A stretch of 64,000 nucleotides of DNA from assembly GCF_014640615.1 (NCBI RefSeq), contig NZ_BMHH01000010.1, forward strand, positions 62,001 through 126,000. The letters run 5' to 3'. Below the pieces are notes generated by a model, which worked only from the letters and a program-made list of their open reading frames with translations, was not told where the DNA came from and made no database searches. A program made the position numbers and the translations under genes. Below are positions 16,266 through 25,791 of this stretch, piece by piece. The first letter of the stretch is position 1, and every line of letters starts with the position of its first letter. This stretch comes from Paramesorhizobium endophyticum (GTDB lineage: Bacteria; Pseudomonadota; Alphaproteobacteria; Rhizobiales; Rhizobiaceae).

Positions 16266-17045
16266 TTAGCTAGTGAGGGCGGGAAGTGCAGAAAGCAACC
16301 TGTGCAGTGTCTCAATGGTCGAGACATCGGCGACACCGTCGACTTTTTGCGGGCGAAAATGGCGCTGGAAGGCCTTGATGACCGCTTCCGTCTCCATGCC
16401 GAGTGTACCATCGACCGGAGTGTGATAGCCATAAAGCGCCAGCATTGATTGCAATGCCTCGACCGGCTGCCCCTGGTCGCCCAGCGCCAGGAAGCGGCCG
16501 CCACGGATCGGCGACGCCTCTACCCAATGGCCGAGACCGGCGCGAGAAAGCCGCTCCCAGGGGAATTTTTCGCCGGGGTCGATTTTGCGCAGAGGGGCTA
16601 TATCGGAATGCGCGAGGACTTTTCGCGGCTCTATGGAATGGCGCGCACAGATATCCCGACTGAGCGCAATCACCGCCTCGATCTGCGCATCGGGGAATTC
16701 CGGAAAATCAGCAAGCGGCCCCTGATTGACGATCTCAATGCCGACCGAACAGGAGTTGATGTCGGTCTCGCCGAGCCAGAAACTCTGTCCCGCATGCCAG
16801 GCCCGCTCGCTTTCGGCGACCATCTGCACAATGCGGCCGTCCTCATGGACGACATAATGCGCCGAAACCTCCCTCTCCGGTGTGCGAAGAAGCTCTTCGG
16901 CCACCGCGCCGTTTTCCGTGCCCGTATAATGAAGGATCAGGATGGAGACCTGCTTGCCATCCTTGCGCGGACCGAAATTGGGGGAGGGGCGAAGCGTGGC
17001 GCCGCGGTAATCCGGGGCGAAGGCGGCATTCTCATTGTCGCTCAT
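16266..17045 (-). CDS. AmpD-like N-acetylmuramoyl-L-alanine amidase with PG-binding domain
   Basis: This enzyme cuts the amide bond between MurNAc or anhydro-MurNAc and L-Ala, a step of wall recycling. It has 259 residues. The amidase_2 domain runs from about 20 to 175, with zinc ligands His in ILHYTGT and His in AHSDIAP and the DPGEKFPW segment containing the third ligand region. A C-terminal PG_binding_1 domain lies at about 190-255 (VEALQSMLALYGYHTPVDG). No signal peptide is seen. The start ATG overlaps the upstream djlA-like stop as ATGA; an earlier in-frame start would lie inside that gene. Cytosolic AmpD is the nearest role, though the extra domain suggests polymer contact. Confidence 0.9.
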   Translation of the reverse strand: MSDNENAAFAPDYRGATLRPSPNFGPRKDGKQVSILILHYTGTENGAVAEELLRTPEREVSAHYVVHEDGRIVQMVAESERAWHAGQSFWLGETDINSCSVGIEIVNQGPLADFPEFPDAQIEAVIALSRDICARHSIEPRKVLAHSDIAPLRKIDPGEKFPWERLSRAGLGHWVEASPIRGGRFLALGDQGQPVEALQSMLALYGYHTPVDGTLGMETEAVIKAFQRHFRPQKVDGVADVSTIETLHRLLSALPALTS

Positions 17046-17752
17046 GCGGCCTTCAATTCCTTTTCGATCTTTTCCCATGCGCCGTTGATGGCAGCGATGC
17101 GATTGTTGGCGATGACAAGAAATTCCTGCGGGACCCCGCGCGACACCAGGCGATCAGGGTGGTTCTCCGACGCGAGCTGGCGATAGCGCCGTCGCGCCTC
17201 ATCGAAGCTGGCGCCGCGCGGCAGGCCCAGCACCCGGTAGGGATCGGCCTCGCCCAGATCGACGTGGCGCGCGGCGATGGCCTCGAAATGCGCCTCGTCG
17301 AAGCCGAAGATCTCGCCGACGCGCGAGAGGAACGCCATCTCCTTCTCGTGGACATAGGCGTCCGCCTTGGCGATGTAGAACAGGCCGTCGAGAATATCCT
17401 CGAGGCATTTGCAGTTGCGGTCCTGCGTGCCGCAGAGCTTCGCCATTTGCGCGGCATAGCTCTCATACCCCGCTATATCCTGCTTGGCGAGATTATAGAG
17501 CCGCGCCACATGCGCCTGCTCTTCCCGTGGGACGATGAAAATCTGCTGGAACGCCCGGATTTCCTGGTCGGTGACGATGCCATCCGCCCGCGCCATCTTG
17601 GCCGAAAGCGCAATCATGGCAATGGAAAAGGCAACCCGGCGGCGCGTCTCGGGATCGCCTTCGAACACCGTGCGCACGCCTTCGACGAGGCTCGTCAGAG
17701 CGCACGACGCTAGATTGGCTATGAAATCACCGACACGAACCCAGATCGACAT
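17042..17752 (-). CDS. DjlA-like TerB/J-domain protein
   Basis: This co-chaperone-type protein has 236 residues. A TerB-like helical domain occupies about 40-150, and the C-terminal J domain about 170-236 carries the HPD motif at 198-200, which stimulates DnaK ATPase. E. coli DjlA has an N-terminal membrane helix; here the first 30 residues are only moderately hydrophobic. The stop overlaps the amidase start by ATGA, so the two are translated together. Why a DnaK helper is coupled to a muropeptide amidase is not known to me. Confidence 0.87.
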   Translation of the reverse strand: MSIWVRVGDFIANLASCALTSLVEGVRTVFEGDPETRRRVAFSIAMIALSAKMARADGIVTDQEIRAFQQIFIVPREEQAHVARLYNLAKQDIAGYESYAAQMAKLCGTQDRNCKCLEDILDGLFYIAKADAYVHEKEMAFLSRVGEIFGFDEAHFEAIAARHVDLGEADPYRVLGLPRGASFDEARRRYRQLASENHPDRLVSRGVPQEFLVIANNRIAAINGAWEKIEKELKAA

Positions 17753-17870
17753 AGGGCTTTCTTATAGACAGGGGTGGGCAAGAGAACATGCGAAACAAGG
17801 CCTATCTATAGATGAGCGTTGAGAAAAGCGGGAGTCCGTTTTCGGGAATAGTGTTTTCAGAATGAACGAA

Positions 17871-17895
17871 AGCGGCAGGGGATCACCCTGCCGCT
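17871..17895 (-). terminator. Terminator after feoB
   Basis: A perfect 10-base stem (AGCGGCAGGG / CCCTGCCGCT) with a 5-base loop is followed on the minus strand by TTTCGTTC. It lies about 50 bases beyond the feoB stop. Confidence 0.75.
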
Positions 17896-17947
17896 CCTGT
17901 CTTTGTTTTGTCGCATGGTCTTACCTGCAACTCTCGGGGATCATGCT

Positions 17948-19819
17948 CTAAAACATCAGCGCCGTGCGGTAGACGATGAAGGAGGCGATATAGGCCATGG
18001 CCAGCATGTAGCCGAAGCTGATCCACATCCAGCGCGCGCCGCCGGCTTCGCGCTTGATCACCGCGAGGGTCGAGGTGCATTGCGGGGCGAAGATGTACCA
18101 GGCGAGGAAAGAGAGCGCGGTGGGGAGCGTCCAGTTGTGGGCGAGGGCCTGCCCGACCTGGGCCGCCGCCGAATCTCCGCCCTGGATGGAATAGACCGTG
18201 CCCAACGCCGCGACCACAACCTCCCGTGCGGCCATGCCGGGGACGAGCGCGACGCTCATCTGCCAGGTGAAGCCGATGGGGGCGAGGAGGGGCTCCAGCA
18301 CCCGGCCGATGGTTGCGGCGAGGCTGTAGAAAATCGCGGGCTCGGTGGCGTTGGCGGGAGCCGCCGGGAAGGAGGCGAGGAACCAGATCACCATCGCCAT
18401 GGAAAAGATGGTCGTGCCCGCGCGGTGCAGGAACATCTTCACTCGCGTCAGCAGCGCGATCAGCACGTTCTTCAGGCGGGGCAGCTTGTAATCGGGCAGT
18501 TCCATCATGAAGGGCGGGGCCGGCTCATTCCGCCAGAACATGAGCTTGGCGAGGAGGGACACGCCGAGCGCGCTGGCAATGCCCGCCGCATAAAGGCCGA
18601 ACATGACGAGGCCCTGGAGGCTCAAGAACCCCGCGACGCGCGTGGCCGGGATGAAGGCGGCGATGATGAGTGTATAAACGGGGATACGAGCCGAGCAGGT
18701 CATCAGCGGAGCGACGAGGATGGTCGTCAGCCGGTCGCGCTTGTTGTCGATTACGCGCGCCGCCATGATGCCGGGGATTGCGCAGGCGAAGCTCGACAGG
18801 AGCGGAATGAAGGCGCGTCCGTGCAGGCCGACGCCGCCCATGATGCGGTCCATGAGGAAGGCCGCGCGGGCCATGTAGCCCAGATCCTCCAGGAGGAGGA
18901 TGAACAGGAACATGATCAGGATCTGCGGCAGGAAGGTAATGACATTGCCGACCCCGCCGATGACGCCGTCCACGAGGAAGCTCTCGACAAGGCCGGGTCC
19001 CATCACCTGCTGGATCATGGTGGCGAGGAAATTGAAACCAGCCGTGATCAGGTCCATCACCGGCTGCGCCCAGTCGAAGACCGCCTGGAACATCAGGAAA
19101 AGCACGGTCAGGAGCACGGCCAGCCCGGCGATGGGGTGAAGCAGCACGGAATCGATCCGGGTGGTCAACGTGTCGGGCTTTTCGGGATAGCGCACCGTTT
19201 CCGCGATGAGCCGGTCGGCCTCACGCTGCAGGCCACGCAGCTGTGCTGCTGACGGCTCGGACCAGCTGTTTTCGCGTTTCGCGGATGCGCCGTTCTCGGA
19301 GAGCTGGTCGAGCATCTGCCAGAGATCGGCCATGTGCGCGCGGCGGACCGCGCAGGCGGCGACGACGGGGACGCCGAGCAGGCTTGAAAGCTTATCCGTA
19401 TCGATCTCTATGCCGCGATGGCGGGCAATGTCGATCATGTTCAACACCAGCACCAGCGGCTTGCCGGTTTGGATCAACTCGGAAACAAGGCGGAAGGCGG
19501 AGCGCAGATTGGTGGCGTCGGCGACGGCGAGGAGAAGGTCGGGCGTGTCGTTCGGCCTGCGGTCCAGAACCACGTCGCGGGTGATTTCCTCGTCGGGGCT
19601 GCGGGCGCGCAGGGAATAGGTGCCGGGCAGGTCGACGATTTCGAGCGAGCGACCGCCGGGCGTCAGGGCAATGCCCTTCTTGCGCTCCACGGTGACGCCG
19701 GCATAGTTGCCGACCTTCTGCCGGCTGCCGGTCAGGGCGTTGAAGAGGGCGGTCTTGCCGCAATTGGGCGCGCCCACGAGCGCGATCCGGCGGACCTTCT
19801 GCATGTTCACTTCAAGCAT
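17948..19819 (-). CDS. feoB: Ferrous iron transporter FeoB
   Basis: This is the GTP-dependent inner-membrane Fe2+ importer. It has 623 residues from the chosen ATG. The N-terminal G domain has G1 GAPNCGKT at 16-23, G3 DLPGTYS and G4 NMID. A helical spacer is followed by the Gate/core membrane regions with PLMTCSARIPVY and FAPQCTSTLAVI, the conserved Cys-containing metal path segments. The start at 19819 overlaps the feoA stop by 8 bases; the longer frame (to 19927) would run deep into feoA and lacks support. It is the second gene of feoAB and ends at a terminator. Confidence 0.95.
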   Translation of the reverse strand: MLEVNMQKVRRIALVGAPNCGKTALFNALTGSRQKVGNYAGVTVERKKGIALTPGGRSLEIVDLPGTYSLRARSPDEEITRDVVLDRRPNDTPDLLLAVADATNLRSAFRLVSELIQTGKPLVLVLNMIDIARHRGIEIDTDKLSSLLGVPVVAACAVRRAHMADLWQMLDQLSENGASAKRENSWSEPSAAQLRGLQREADRLIAETVRYPEKPDTLTTRIDSVLLHPIAGLAVLLTVLFLMFQAVFDWAQPVMDLITAGFNFLATMIQQVMGPGLVESFLVDGVIGGVGNVITFLPQILIMFLFILLLEDLGYMARAAFLMDRIMGGVGLHGRAFIPLLSSFACAIPGIMAARVIDNKRDRLTTILVAPLMTCSARIPVYTLIIAAFIPATRVAGFLSLQGLVMFGLYAAGIASALGVSLLAKLMFWRNEPAPPFMMELPDYKLPRLKNVLIALLTRVKMFLHRAGTTIFSMAMVIWFLASFPAAPANATEPAIFYSLAATIGRVLEPLLAPIGFTWQMSVALVPGMAAREVVVAALGTVYSIQGGDSAAAQVGQALAHNWTLPTALSFLAWYIFAPQCTSTLAVIKREAGGARWMWISFGYMLAMAYIASFIVYRTALMF

Positions 19820-20096
19820 GATAGGGGCCTTCGCGGGTGAGAATGGCCATCGCCTCCTGCCGCCGCAGCGCCACCACGACGCCGCCGACGCGCACGGCAA
19901 TCGGATCGCGGGAAATCGGGCCTTCATGCAGTACGGCGACTTCCGCCCCCTCGCTGAAGCCCAGCTCCAGCAGCCGGCGCTCGATTTCCTCGGGCGAAAG
20001 GCTGGAGGAGATTAGAGGCGTGATCTCATGAATGACGCCGCGATAGCCGCGTGACGCAAGGCCCAAAGGCGTCAGTTCTTCCCGTTCTTGTGCCAT
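19812..20096 (-). CDS. feoA: FeoA iron transport accessory protein
   Basis: FeoA is a small cytosolic SH3-like protein that works with FeoB. It has 94 residues, with the core LLELGFSEGAEVAVLHEGPI followed by RDPIAVRVGGVVVALRRQEA. The start at 20096 is chosen because the FeoA core begins soon after; a longer frame exists to 20129 without better support. It overlaps feoB by 8 bases. A RirA-like site (TGA-N9-TCA) lies about 60 bases upstream. Confidence 0.92.
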   Translation of the reverse strand: MAQEREELTPLGLASRGYRGVIHEITPLISSSLSPEEIERRLLELGFSEGAEVAVLHEGPISRDPIAVRVGGVVVALRRQEAMAILTREGPYHA

Positions 20097-20154
20097 GTTT
20101 GACGTTTCCTCTAAAGGTTGCGTCCCCACGCGGCGCTACAGGGCATATTTAAGT

Positions 20155-20169
20155 TGACCGTTCAAATCA
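20155..20169. promoter_or_regulatory. RirA-type iron-responsive operator for feoAB
   Basis: TGA-N9-TCA matches the known RirA recognition pattern of rhizobia. It lies upstream of feoA in the divergent gap to the dcw cluster. RirA represses iron uptake genes when iron is sufficient. The short consensus can occur by chance, so placement before feoAB is the main argument. Confidence 0.5.
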
Positions 20170-20210
20170 GGATTTTGTGAGGATGGTGAGAGGAGGAGCG
20201 CTCGCTCTTC

Positions 20211-20347
20211 CTTCCCCCCTTGCGGGGAAGGTGGCCGCGTCAGCGGACGGATGGGGGTGGTGACGTTACACCAAGGTCTCCGGCAAAAGCGCACGCGGCA
20301 CCACCCCCACCCGACTCTTCGGGCCACCCTCCCCGCAAGGGGAAGGG
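20211..20347. repeat. Palindromic intergenic element, family C
   Basis: CTTCCCCCCTTGCGGGGAAG with GGATGGGGGTGGTG on the left is mirrored by CACCACCCCCACCCG and CCACCCTCCCCGCAAGGGG on the right. It is a single copy in this window. The remainder of 20097-20689 holds the feoA and dcw control regions and no gene that I can support. Confidence 0.75.
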
Positions 20348-20456
20348 AAAGGCGAGCCCGGCTAACGCTTCTTTAAGCTTAATATTCGATAAATCGGGAA
20401 GAGGGGAAATGCGCCCGTGACCGGTCGCGTTCCCATGTGTGTGTAGCCTGATCCCG

Positions 20457-20485
20457 TTGACGCCCATAGTGTCCCATGATAACCA
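20457..20485 (+). promoter_or_regulatory. Candidate dcw cluster promoter
   Basis: TTGACG, 17 bases, TAACCA lies about 205 bases before mraZ. The -35 is good and the -10 is weak. It is the best sigma-70-type match I found between feoA and mraZ. Confidence 0.35.
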
Positions 20486-20637
20486 TTCGTAACATCGATG
20501 ATCTTCGTTCGATGCGGTGTTTCCCGACATGGTCAGGGGCGGTCGTGTGGGGCCGTCAGGCTAGGCTTGCAGCCCGGATGCCGCTCGTTCGTGCGAATTT
20601 TTATGGCCGCGCCAGGGTTTTGCCCTTGGGACGGCAT

Positions 20638-20661
20638 GCAACCTCGACTAATCGAGGTTGC
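20638..20661 (+). promoter_or_regulatory. Perfect hairpin in the mraZ leader
   Basis: GCAACCTCGA and TCGAGGTTGC form a perfect 10-base stem with a 4-base loop (CTAA), 28 bases before the mraZ start. No T-run follows, so it may control mRNA stability or translation of the first dcw gene and is not a standard terminator. Confidence 0.55.
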
Positions 20662-20689
20662 GGGATAGATGCAGCGGAAACGGCGGTAA

Positions 20690-21169
20690 TTGTTGGTGGA
20701 CCGGTTTCTGGGTCATGTAACGAACAGGATCGATGCGAAGGGGCGGGTCTCCGTTCCGGCGCATTTCCGTTCATTGATCCAGAAGGCCGGACATTTGGAG
20801 CTTTACGCCTTGCGCTCGCTCCATCTCCCGGCGCTGGACGTCGGCGGGCCGGATTTCCTGACGCGCTACGACGGACGGCTCACAAGCGAAGACCCTTTTG
20901 CAGAAACGGCGGACGACATGTCTTTTTATCTCCATGCGGACGGAACGTTTCTCAAGCTCGATCAGGATGGGCGCATTACGGTGACGGATTTCATCCGGGA
21001 ACATACGGGTATCGGCACGGATGTGACATTCGCGGGGGCGAATACGCATTTCCAGATGTGGCAACCGGAGCGTTTCGAGGAACATCGCGCGACGGTGCGT
21101 GCAAGGCTGGCCGCGCGGCGGCAGATGGCAGGCGGGGTGGCACTCCCACCCCAAGGGGGAGCGGAATGA
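20690..21169 (+). CDS. mraZ: MraZ, dcw transcription regulator
   Basis: This is a SpoVT-AbrB-like DNA-binding protein that opens and regulates the division cluster. It has 159 residues with two MraZ half-domains: [20 protein letters not shown] at 6-25 and [19 protein letters not shown] near 90-108. The start is TTG at 20690, with another TTG and a GTG in the next two codons, so the exact start is uncertain; no in-frame ATG is available. Its stop overlaps rsmH by ATGA. Confidence 0.92.
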   Translation: MLVDRFLGHVTNRIDAKGRVSVPAHFRSLIQKAGHLELYALRSLHLPALDVGGPDFLTRYDGRLTSEDPFAETADDMSFYLHADGTFLKLDQDGRITVTDFIREHTGIGTDVTFAGANTHFQMWQPERFEEHRATVRARLAARRQMAGGVALPPQGGAE

Positions 21170-22188
21170 TGGCGGGCCACGGCGGAGATGCTTCTCATGC
21201 CGATGGCGGACCGGCCCGCCACATTCCGGTTCTCCTCGACGAAGTCATTGCGGCGCTGGAGCCGCAGCCGGACAGGCATATCGTCGACGGCACCTTCGGG
21301 GCGGGCGGTTATACGCGGCGCATCCTCGACCTCGGCGCTTCCGTCACTGCCATCGACCGGGATCCGACCGCGATTGCGGCGGGCCGCGCCATGGAAAAGG
21401 AATTTCCCGGCCGGCTGACGCTGGTGCAGGGCCGGTTTTCCGATCTCGATACGCTTGTTGCGGGCGAGCCTGACGGCATCGTGCTCGATATCGGCGTCTC
21501 GTCCATGCAGATCGACGAGGCGGAGCGCGGCTTCTCCTTCCAGAAGGACGGGCCGCTCGACATGCGCATGTCGGGCGAGGGCGTCAGCGCCGCCGATGTG
21601 GTCAATCGCTTGAAAGTGGGGGACCTCGCGCGCATCTTCAATTTCCTCGGCGAGGAGCGGCATGCCGGCCGCATCGCCCGGATGATCGAGAAGCGCCGGG
21701 CGACCGAGCCGTTCACGCGCACCCGCGACCTCGCCAATGCCATCGAGGCGCTGGTCGGGCGCAATCCGAAAGACCGCATCCATCCGGCGACCCGGGTTTT
21801 CCAGGGCTTGCGCATTTTTGTCAATGATGAGCTGGGCGAGCTTGCCCGCGCGCTGTTCGCGGCGGAACAGGTCTTGAAGCCGGGCGGGCGGCTGGTGGTC
21901 GTCACCTTCCATTCGCTCGAGGACCGGATCGTCAAGCGCTTCTTCGCCGACCGGGAAGGGGGCGCGGGCGGCTCGCGCCATCTGCCGCAGGTTCATGAGA
22001 GGCAGGCCAGTTTCACGCCGCTGACCAAGGGCGCTGTCGGCCCGACCAGGGAAGAGGAGGAACGCAATCCGCGGGCGCGCTCGGCCAAGCTGCGCGCCGG
22101 GGTCAGGACCGCCAATCCGCCGCTCAAGGCGGATTTCTCCCTGTTCGGGCTGCCCAAGTTGCCCGATGCGTATAGTTTGAGGGATTAA
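21166..22188 (+). CDS. rsmH: 16S rRNA m4C1402 methyltransferase RsmH (MraW)
   Basis: RsmH methylates N4 of C1402 in 16S rRNA using SAM. It has 340 residues. It shows [13 protein letters not shown] at the start of the domain, the SAM-binding [31 protein letters not shown] and [13 protein letters not shown], all diagnostic. The ATG at 21166 overlaps the mraZ stop by four bases; the open frame further upstream is a shadow of mraZ. It is the second gene of the cluster and only three bases separate it from ftsL. Confidence 0.96.
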   Translation: MMAGHGGDASHADGGPARHIPVLLDEVIAALEPQPDRHIVDGTFGAGGYTRRILDLGASVTAIDRDPTAIAAGRAMEKEFPGRLTLVQGRFSDLDTLVAGEPDGIVLDIGVSSMQIDEAERGFSFQKDGPLDMRMSGEGVSAADVVNRLKVGDLARIFNFLGEERHAGRIARMIEKRRATEPFTRTRDLANAIEALVGRNPKDRIHPATRVFQGLRIFVNDELGELARALFAAEQVLKPGGRLVVVTFHSLEDRIVKRFFADREGGAGGSRHLPQVHERQASFTPLTKGAVGPTREEEERNPRARSAKLRAGVRTANPPLKADFSLFGLPKLPDAYSLRD

Positions 22189-22191
22189 CCA

Positions 22192-22578
22192 GTGCTGCGT
22201 ACCTTCGATATCATCCTGATCACGATCATGCTGGCGGCGGCGACCGTGACCTACAAGATCAAATATGACGCGGAAAAGCGGATGGCGGATATTCGTACGC
22301 TCCAGCGCAAGATCGATTCCGAGAAAGACACCATCACGCTGCTCAAGGCGGACTGGAGCCTGCTTACCCAGCCGAACCGCTTGCAGAAGCTTTCCGAAAT
22401 CTACCATTCGGAGCTCAATCTCGCGCCGATCGATCCCCGGCAGATCGTCAGCATCGACGAGGTGCCCGAGCGCGCGCCTGATGATATCGAGAACATCATC
22501 TCCTCCAGCGACGAGCTTCTGGCGGCCATCAACAAGACCGACAGCATGAAAACCGGCAGCGTGGAGCAGGGCCAGTGA
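22192..22578 (+). CDS. ftsL: Cell division protein FtsL
   Basis: This is a bitopic divisome protein of 128 residues. One transmembrane helix lies at about 5-22 (FDIILITIMLAAATVTYKI), followed by a coiled coil (about 28-60) for pairing with FtsB and support of FtsW/FtsI activation. The start is GTG. Sequence identity to E. coli FtsL is not expected; position between rsmH and ftsI plus topology supports the call. Its stop overlaps the ftsI start (GTGA). Confidence 0.88.
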   Translation: MLRTFDIILITIMLAAATVTYKIKYDAEKRMADIRTLQRKIDSEKDTITLLKADWSLLTQPNRLQKLSEIYHSELNLAPIDPRQIVSIDEVPERAPDDIENIISSSDELLAAINKTDSMKTGSVEQGQ

Positions 22579-24281
22579 ACGCTCCCACTCCCAAGCCGAT
22601 CGCCTTCGAAGGGGTGCGCAAGAAAAACGGCAACCGCGCCCGCAACCGCCTGATCATGGCGATGAGCTGCTTCATCGGCATTTACGCCGTCATCGGCGGG
22701 CGGCTCGTCTATTATGGTATTCAGGACGACGAGAATGGCTCCTCGGGGCCTGCAGTGCAGAACCTCGCCTCGCGGCCCGACATCGTGGACCGCAATGGCG
22801 AGGTGCTGGCGACCGATATCAAGACCTTCTCGCTCTATGCCGAGCCGAAGCGCATCGTCGATCCTGACGAGACCATCGAGATGCTCTCCACGGTGCTGCC
22901 CGATCTCGACTGGGAATCGACCTATAAGAAATTGAAGAGCGGCGCGGGCTTCGTCTGGGTCAAGCGCGGGCTGACGCCCAGGCAGCAGAGCCAGATCATG
23001 GCGCTGGGGCTTCCCGGCGTCGGCTTCCGCACGGAAAAAATGCGCTTCTATCCGGGTGGCCCGACCGCCTCGCACATTCTCGGCCTTGTCAATATCGACA
23101 ATCAGGGCATTGCGGGGATGGAGAAATATATCGACAGCCAGGGGCTGACGGATTTGCAAACGACGGGCCTTGCGGCGCAGGAGTCGCTGGAGCCGGTCAA
23201 GCTGTCCATCGACCTGCGGGTGCAGCATATCGTGCGCGACGAACTCGTCCAGGCGATGCAGCGCTATCGCGCCATCGCGGCGGGCGCGGTGGTGCTGAAC
23301 GTCAAGACCGGCGAGGTGCTGGCGATGGGGTCGGTGCCCGACTTCGACCCGAACAACCCGGTCAACGCGCTCGACAAGGACCATCTGAACCGCATGTCGG
23401 CGGGCACCTATGAGATGGGCTCGACGATCAAGAGCTTCACCACCGCCATGGCGCTGAACGATGGCGGGGCGACACTGAACACGGTGTTCGACGCGTCGAA
23501 GCCGCTCCGGTTCGGGCGGCAGATGATCCGCGATTTCCACGGCAAGGGTCGCCCGCTGACGCTGACGGAAGTGTTCCTCTATTCGTCCAACATCGGCTCC
23601 GGCCATGAGGCGCAGCTGGTGGGGGTGGACGGGCATCGCGCTTTCCTGAAGCGCATGGGCCTGCTCGACCGCATGGAGACGGAACTGCCCGAAATCGCCC
23701 GTCCCGTGGAGCCGAAAGTGTGGAAGAAGGTCCATTCCATGACCATCTCCTTCGGCCACGGCATGATGACGACGCCCTTGCAGGTGGCGGTGGGGGCGGC
23801 GGCGCTGATGAATGGCGGCAAGCTCATCCAGCCCACTTTCCTGCCGCGCAGCGAAGACCAGGCCAACGCACTGGCCAAGCAGGTGATCAATCCGAAGACC
23901 AGCAACGACATGCGCTATCTCTATCGCCTCAACGCGACGGCGCCGGGCGGCTCGGGCAAGCGGGCGACGGTGCCGGGCTATCGCGTGGGCGGCAAGACAG
24001 GCACGGCGGAAAAGGTCGTGGGCGGGCGCTACGCCAAGGATGTGCGCTTCAACGCCTTCCTCGCCGCCTTTCCGATGGACGACCCGACCTATATCGTGCT
24101 GACGATCATCGACGAGCCGAAACCGGAGCCGGGCAAGGCCACCGCCACCGCCGGTCTCAACGCAGCGCCGATGGTCTCCAACATTATTCGCCGTTCCGCC
24201 TCATTTTTGGGGGTAAAGCCCGATTTCAGCCAAGAAGGCGCGCCCATGCTGGTTTCATACGACCTTAACGCCGACGACTGA
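22575..24281 (+). CDS. ftsI: Septal peptidoglycan transpeptidase FtsI (PBP3)
   Basis: This class B penicillin-binding protein crosslinks septal peptidoglycan. It has 568 residues. A short cytosolic tail and a transmembrane helix (about 28-47) are followed by the dimer/pedestal domain, then the transpeptidase domain with SxxK at 283-286 (STIK), SxN at 337-339 (SSN) and KTG at 474-476. Active-site motifs are complete. The start is GTG, overlapping ftsL. It partners with FtsW, encoded downstream in the same cluster. Confidence 0.96.
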   Translation: MNAPTPKPIAFEGVRKKNGNRARNRLIMAMSCFIGIYAVIGGRLVYYGIQDDENGSSGPAVQNLASRPDIVDRNGEVLATDIKTFSLYAEPKRIVDPDETIEMLSTVLPDLDWESTYKKLKSGAGFVWVKRGLTPRQQSQIMALGLPGVGFRTEKMRFYPGGPTASHILGLVNIDNQGIAGMEKYIDSQGLTDLQTTGLAAQESLEPVKLSIDLRVQHIVRDELVQAMQRYRAIAAGAVVLNVKTGEVLAMGSVPDFDPNNPVNALDKDHLNRMSAGTYEMGSTIKSFTTAMALNDGGATLNTVFDASKPLRFGRQMIRDFHGKGRPLTLTEVFLYSSNIGSGHEAQLVGVDGHRAFLKRMGLLDRMETELPEIARPVEPKVWKKVHSMTISFGHGMMTTPLQVAVGAAALMNGGKLIQPTFLPRSEDQANALAKQVINPKTSNDMRYLYRLNATAPGGSGKRATVPGYRVGGKTGTAEKVVGGRYAKDVRFNAFLAAFPMDDPTYIVLTIIDEPKPEPGKATATAGLNAAPMVSNIIRRSASFLGVKPDFSQEGAPMLVSYDLNADD

Positions 24282-24321
24282 TTCGCGGCGCGCATAGCCT
24301 ATAGACAGCCCGTAGAGAAAA

Positions 24322-25791
24322 ATGTCTGGACTCCAAATGAAATTGAAGGAAATCGCCGATCTTTCCAGCGTTCCCGATAAGGCAATCGGAGAATTGGACA
24401 TCGCCGGGCTTACGTCGGATTCACGCAATGCGCGCGAGGGCTATCTCTTCGCCGCGCTGAAGGGCGTGAAGGCGGATGGCGGCAGGTTTGCCGCCGACGC
24501 CGTTTCGCGTGGCGCGGTCGCTGTCATCGCCGGGCCGGATGCGGAGCTGGGCTCGCCGAATGTGCCGGTCATCCGAGTGGAAGACCCGCGCCGGACCCTT
24601 GCGCTCGCTGCTGCGGCATTCCACGGCAAGCAGCCGGAAATCATGGTCGCGGTGACAGGCACGAGCGGCAAGACGTCCGTTGCCTCGTTCACGCGGCAAG
24701 TCTGGGCGGATGCAGGCTTCCCGGCAGCCAATATCGGCACGACCGGCGTGTTCTCGCCGACGCGCAGCGATTACGGCTCGCTGACGACACCGGACCCGGT
24801 GGAACTGCACCGCGTCCTGCGCGAGCTTGCCGAAGAGGGCGTTACTCACGCGGCGATGGAAGCCTCCTCGCACGGGCTCGATCAGCGCCGTCTCGACGGG
24901 GTGAAGTTGGCGGCGGGCGCGTTCACCAATCTCGGGCGCGACCATATGGATTACCATCCGACCGTCGATGATTATCTCGCCGCCAAGATGCGGCTGTTCG
25001 ATACGCTGCTGCCGAAGGGCGCTCCGGCGATCATCTTCGCCGATGACGAGTTCTCGCAGCGCGCCATCGAAGTGGCGAAGGCGGCGGGCAATGAGGTGCT
25101 GACCGTCGGGCGCAAGGGCACGTTCATCGTACTGAAGCGCGTGGAGCACGAGCGCTTCCGGCAGCATGCGGAAGTTCGGATCGGCGATGAGATCCATGAA
25201 ATCAGCCTGCCGCTGGCGGGCGATTTCCAGGTGGCCAATGCGCTGGTCGCGGCGGGGCTGGCGATTGCCACGGGCGTTCCGGCGGCGGCGGCGATGCGGG
25301 CGCTGGAGCGGCTGAAAGGCGCGCCGGGCCGTCTCGATCTCGTCGGGGCGACCGAGGATGGCGCGCCCGCCTATGTCGATTACGCACATAAGCCGGACGC
25401 GCTGGAAAATGTGCTCACCTCCGTGCGTCCCTTTACAACAGGCCGCGTCATCGTCGTCTTCGGCTGCGGCGGCGACCGCGACACGGGCAAGCGCCCGATG
25501 ATGGGCGAAATCGCGACGCGCCTTGCCGATGTGGTCATCGTCACCGACGACAATCCGCGCTCGGAAGTGCCCGCAAGCATCCGCGCGCAGATTCTGGCGG
25601 CGGCGCCGAGAGCCACCGAGATCGGCGACCGGCGCGAGGCAATCCGCACGGCAGTCAACATGATGCAATCGGGCGACACGCTCATCGTCGCGGGCAAGGG
25701 GCATGAGGAAGGCCAAACCATCGGCGGGGTGACGCATCCCTTCTCCGACCACGCCGAAGTGGCCGCTGCGCTCAAGGAACGGTTGAAATGA
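24322..25791 (+). CDS. murE: UDP-MurNAc-tripeptide synthetase MurE
   Basis: MurE adds meso-diaminopimelate to UDP-MurNAc-L-Ala-D-Glu. It has 489 residues. The ATP-binding [12 protein letters not shown] lies at about 113-124, the substrate segments [12 protein letters not shown] and [15 protein letters not shown] follow, and the C-terminal DDNPRSE motif marks specificity for meso-DAP over lysine. The start is preceded by a 40-base gap after ftsI. The stop overlaps the murF start by ATGA. Confidence 0.96.
   Translation: MSGLQMKLKEIADLSSVPDKAIGELDIAGLTSDSRNAREGYLFAALKGVKADGGRFAADAVSRGAVAVIAGPDAELGSPNVPVIRVEDPRRTLALAAAAFHGKQPEIMVAVTGTSGKTSVASFTRQVWADAGFPAANIGTTGVFSPTRSDYGSLTTPDPVELHRVLRELAEEGVTHAAMEASSHGLDQRRLDGVKLAAGAFTNLGRDHMDYHPTVDDYLAAKMRLFDTLLPKGAPAIIFADDEFSQRAIEVAKAAGNEVLTVGRKGTFIVLKRVEHERFRQHAEVRIGDEIHEISLPLAGDFQVANALVAAGLAIATGVPAAAAMRALERLKGAPGRLDLVGATEDGAPAYVDYAHKPDALENVLTSVRPFTTGRVIVVFGCGGDRDTGKRPMMGEIATRLADVVIVTDDNPRSEVPASIRAQILAAAPRATEIGDRREAIRTAVNMMQSGDTLIVAGKGHEEGQTIGGVTHPFSDHAEVAAALKERLK

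Noticed and set aside
17903-19252. 449-codon plus-strand frame opposite feoB
   Set aside because: Low-complexity acidic/basic shadow of the FeoB membrane domain.
19820-19927. Longer start for feoB
   Set aside because: It would overlap most of feoA; the start at 19819 gives the usual FeoB N-terminus next to the G1 motif.
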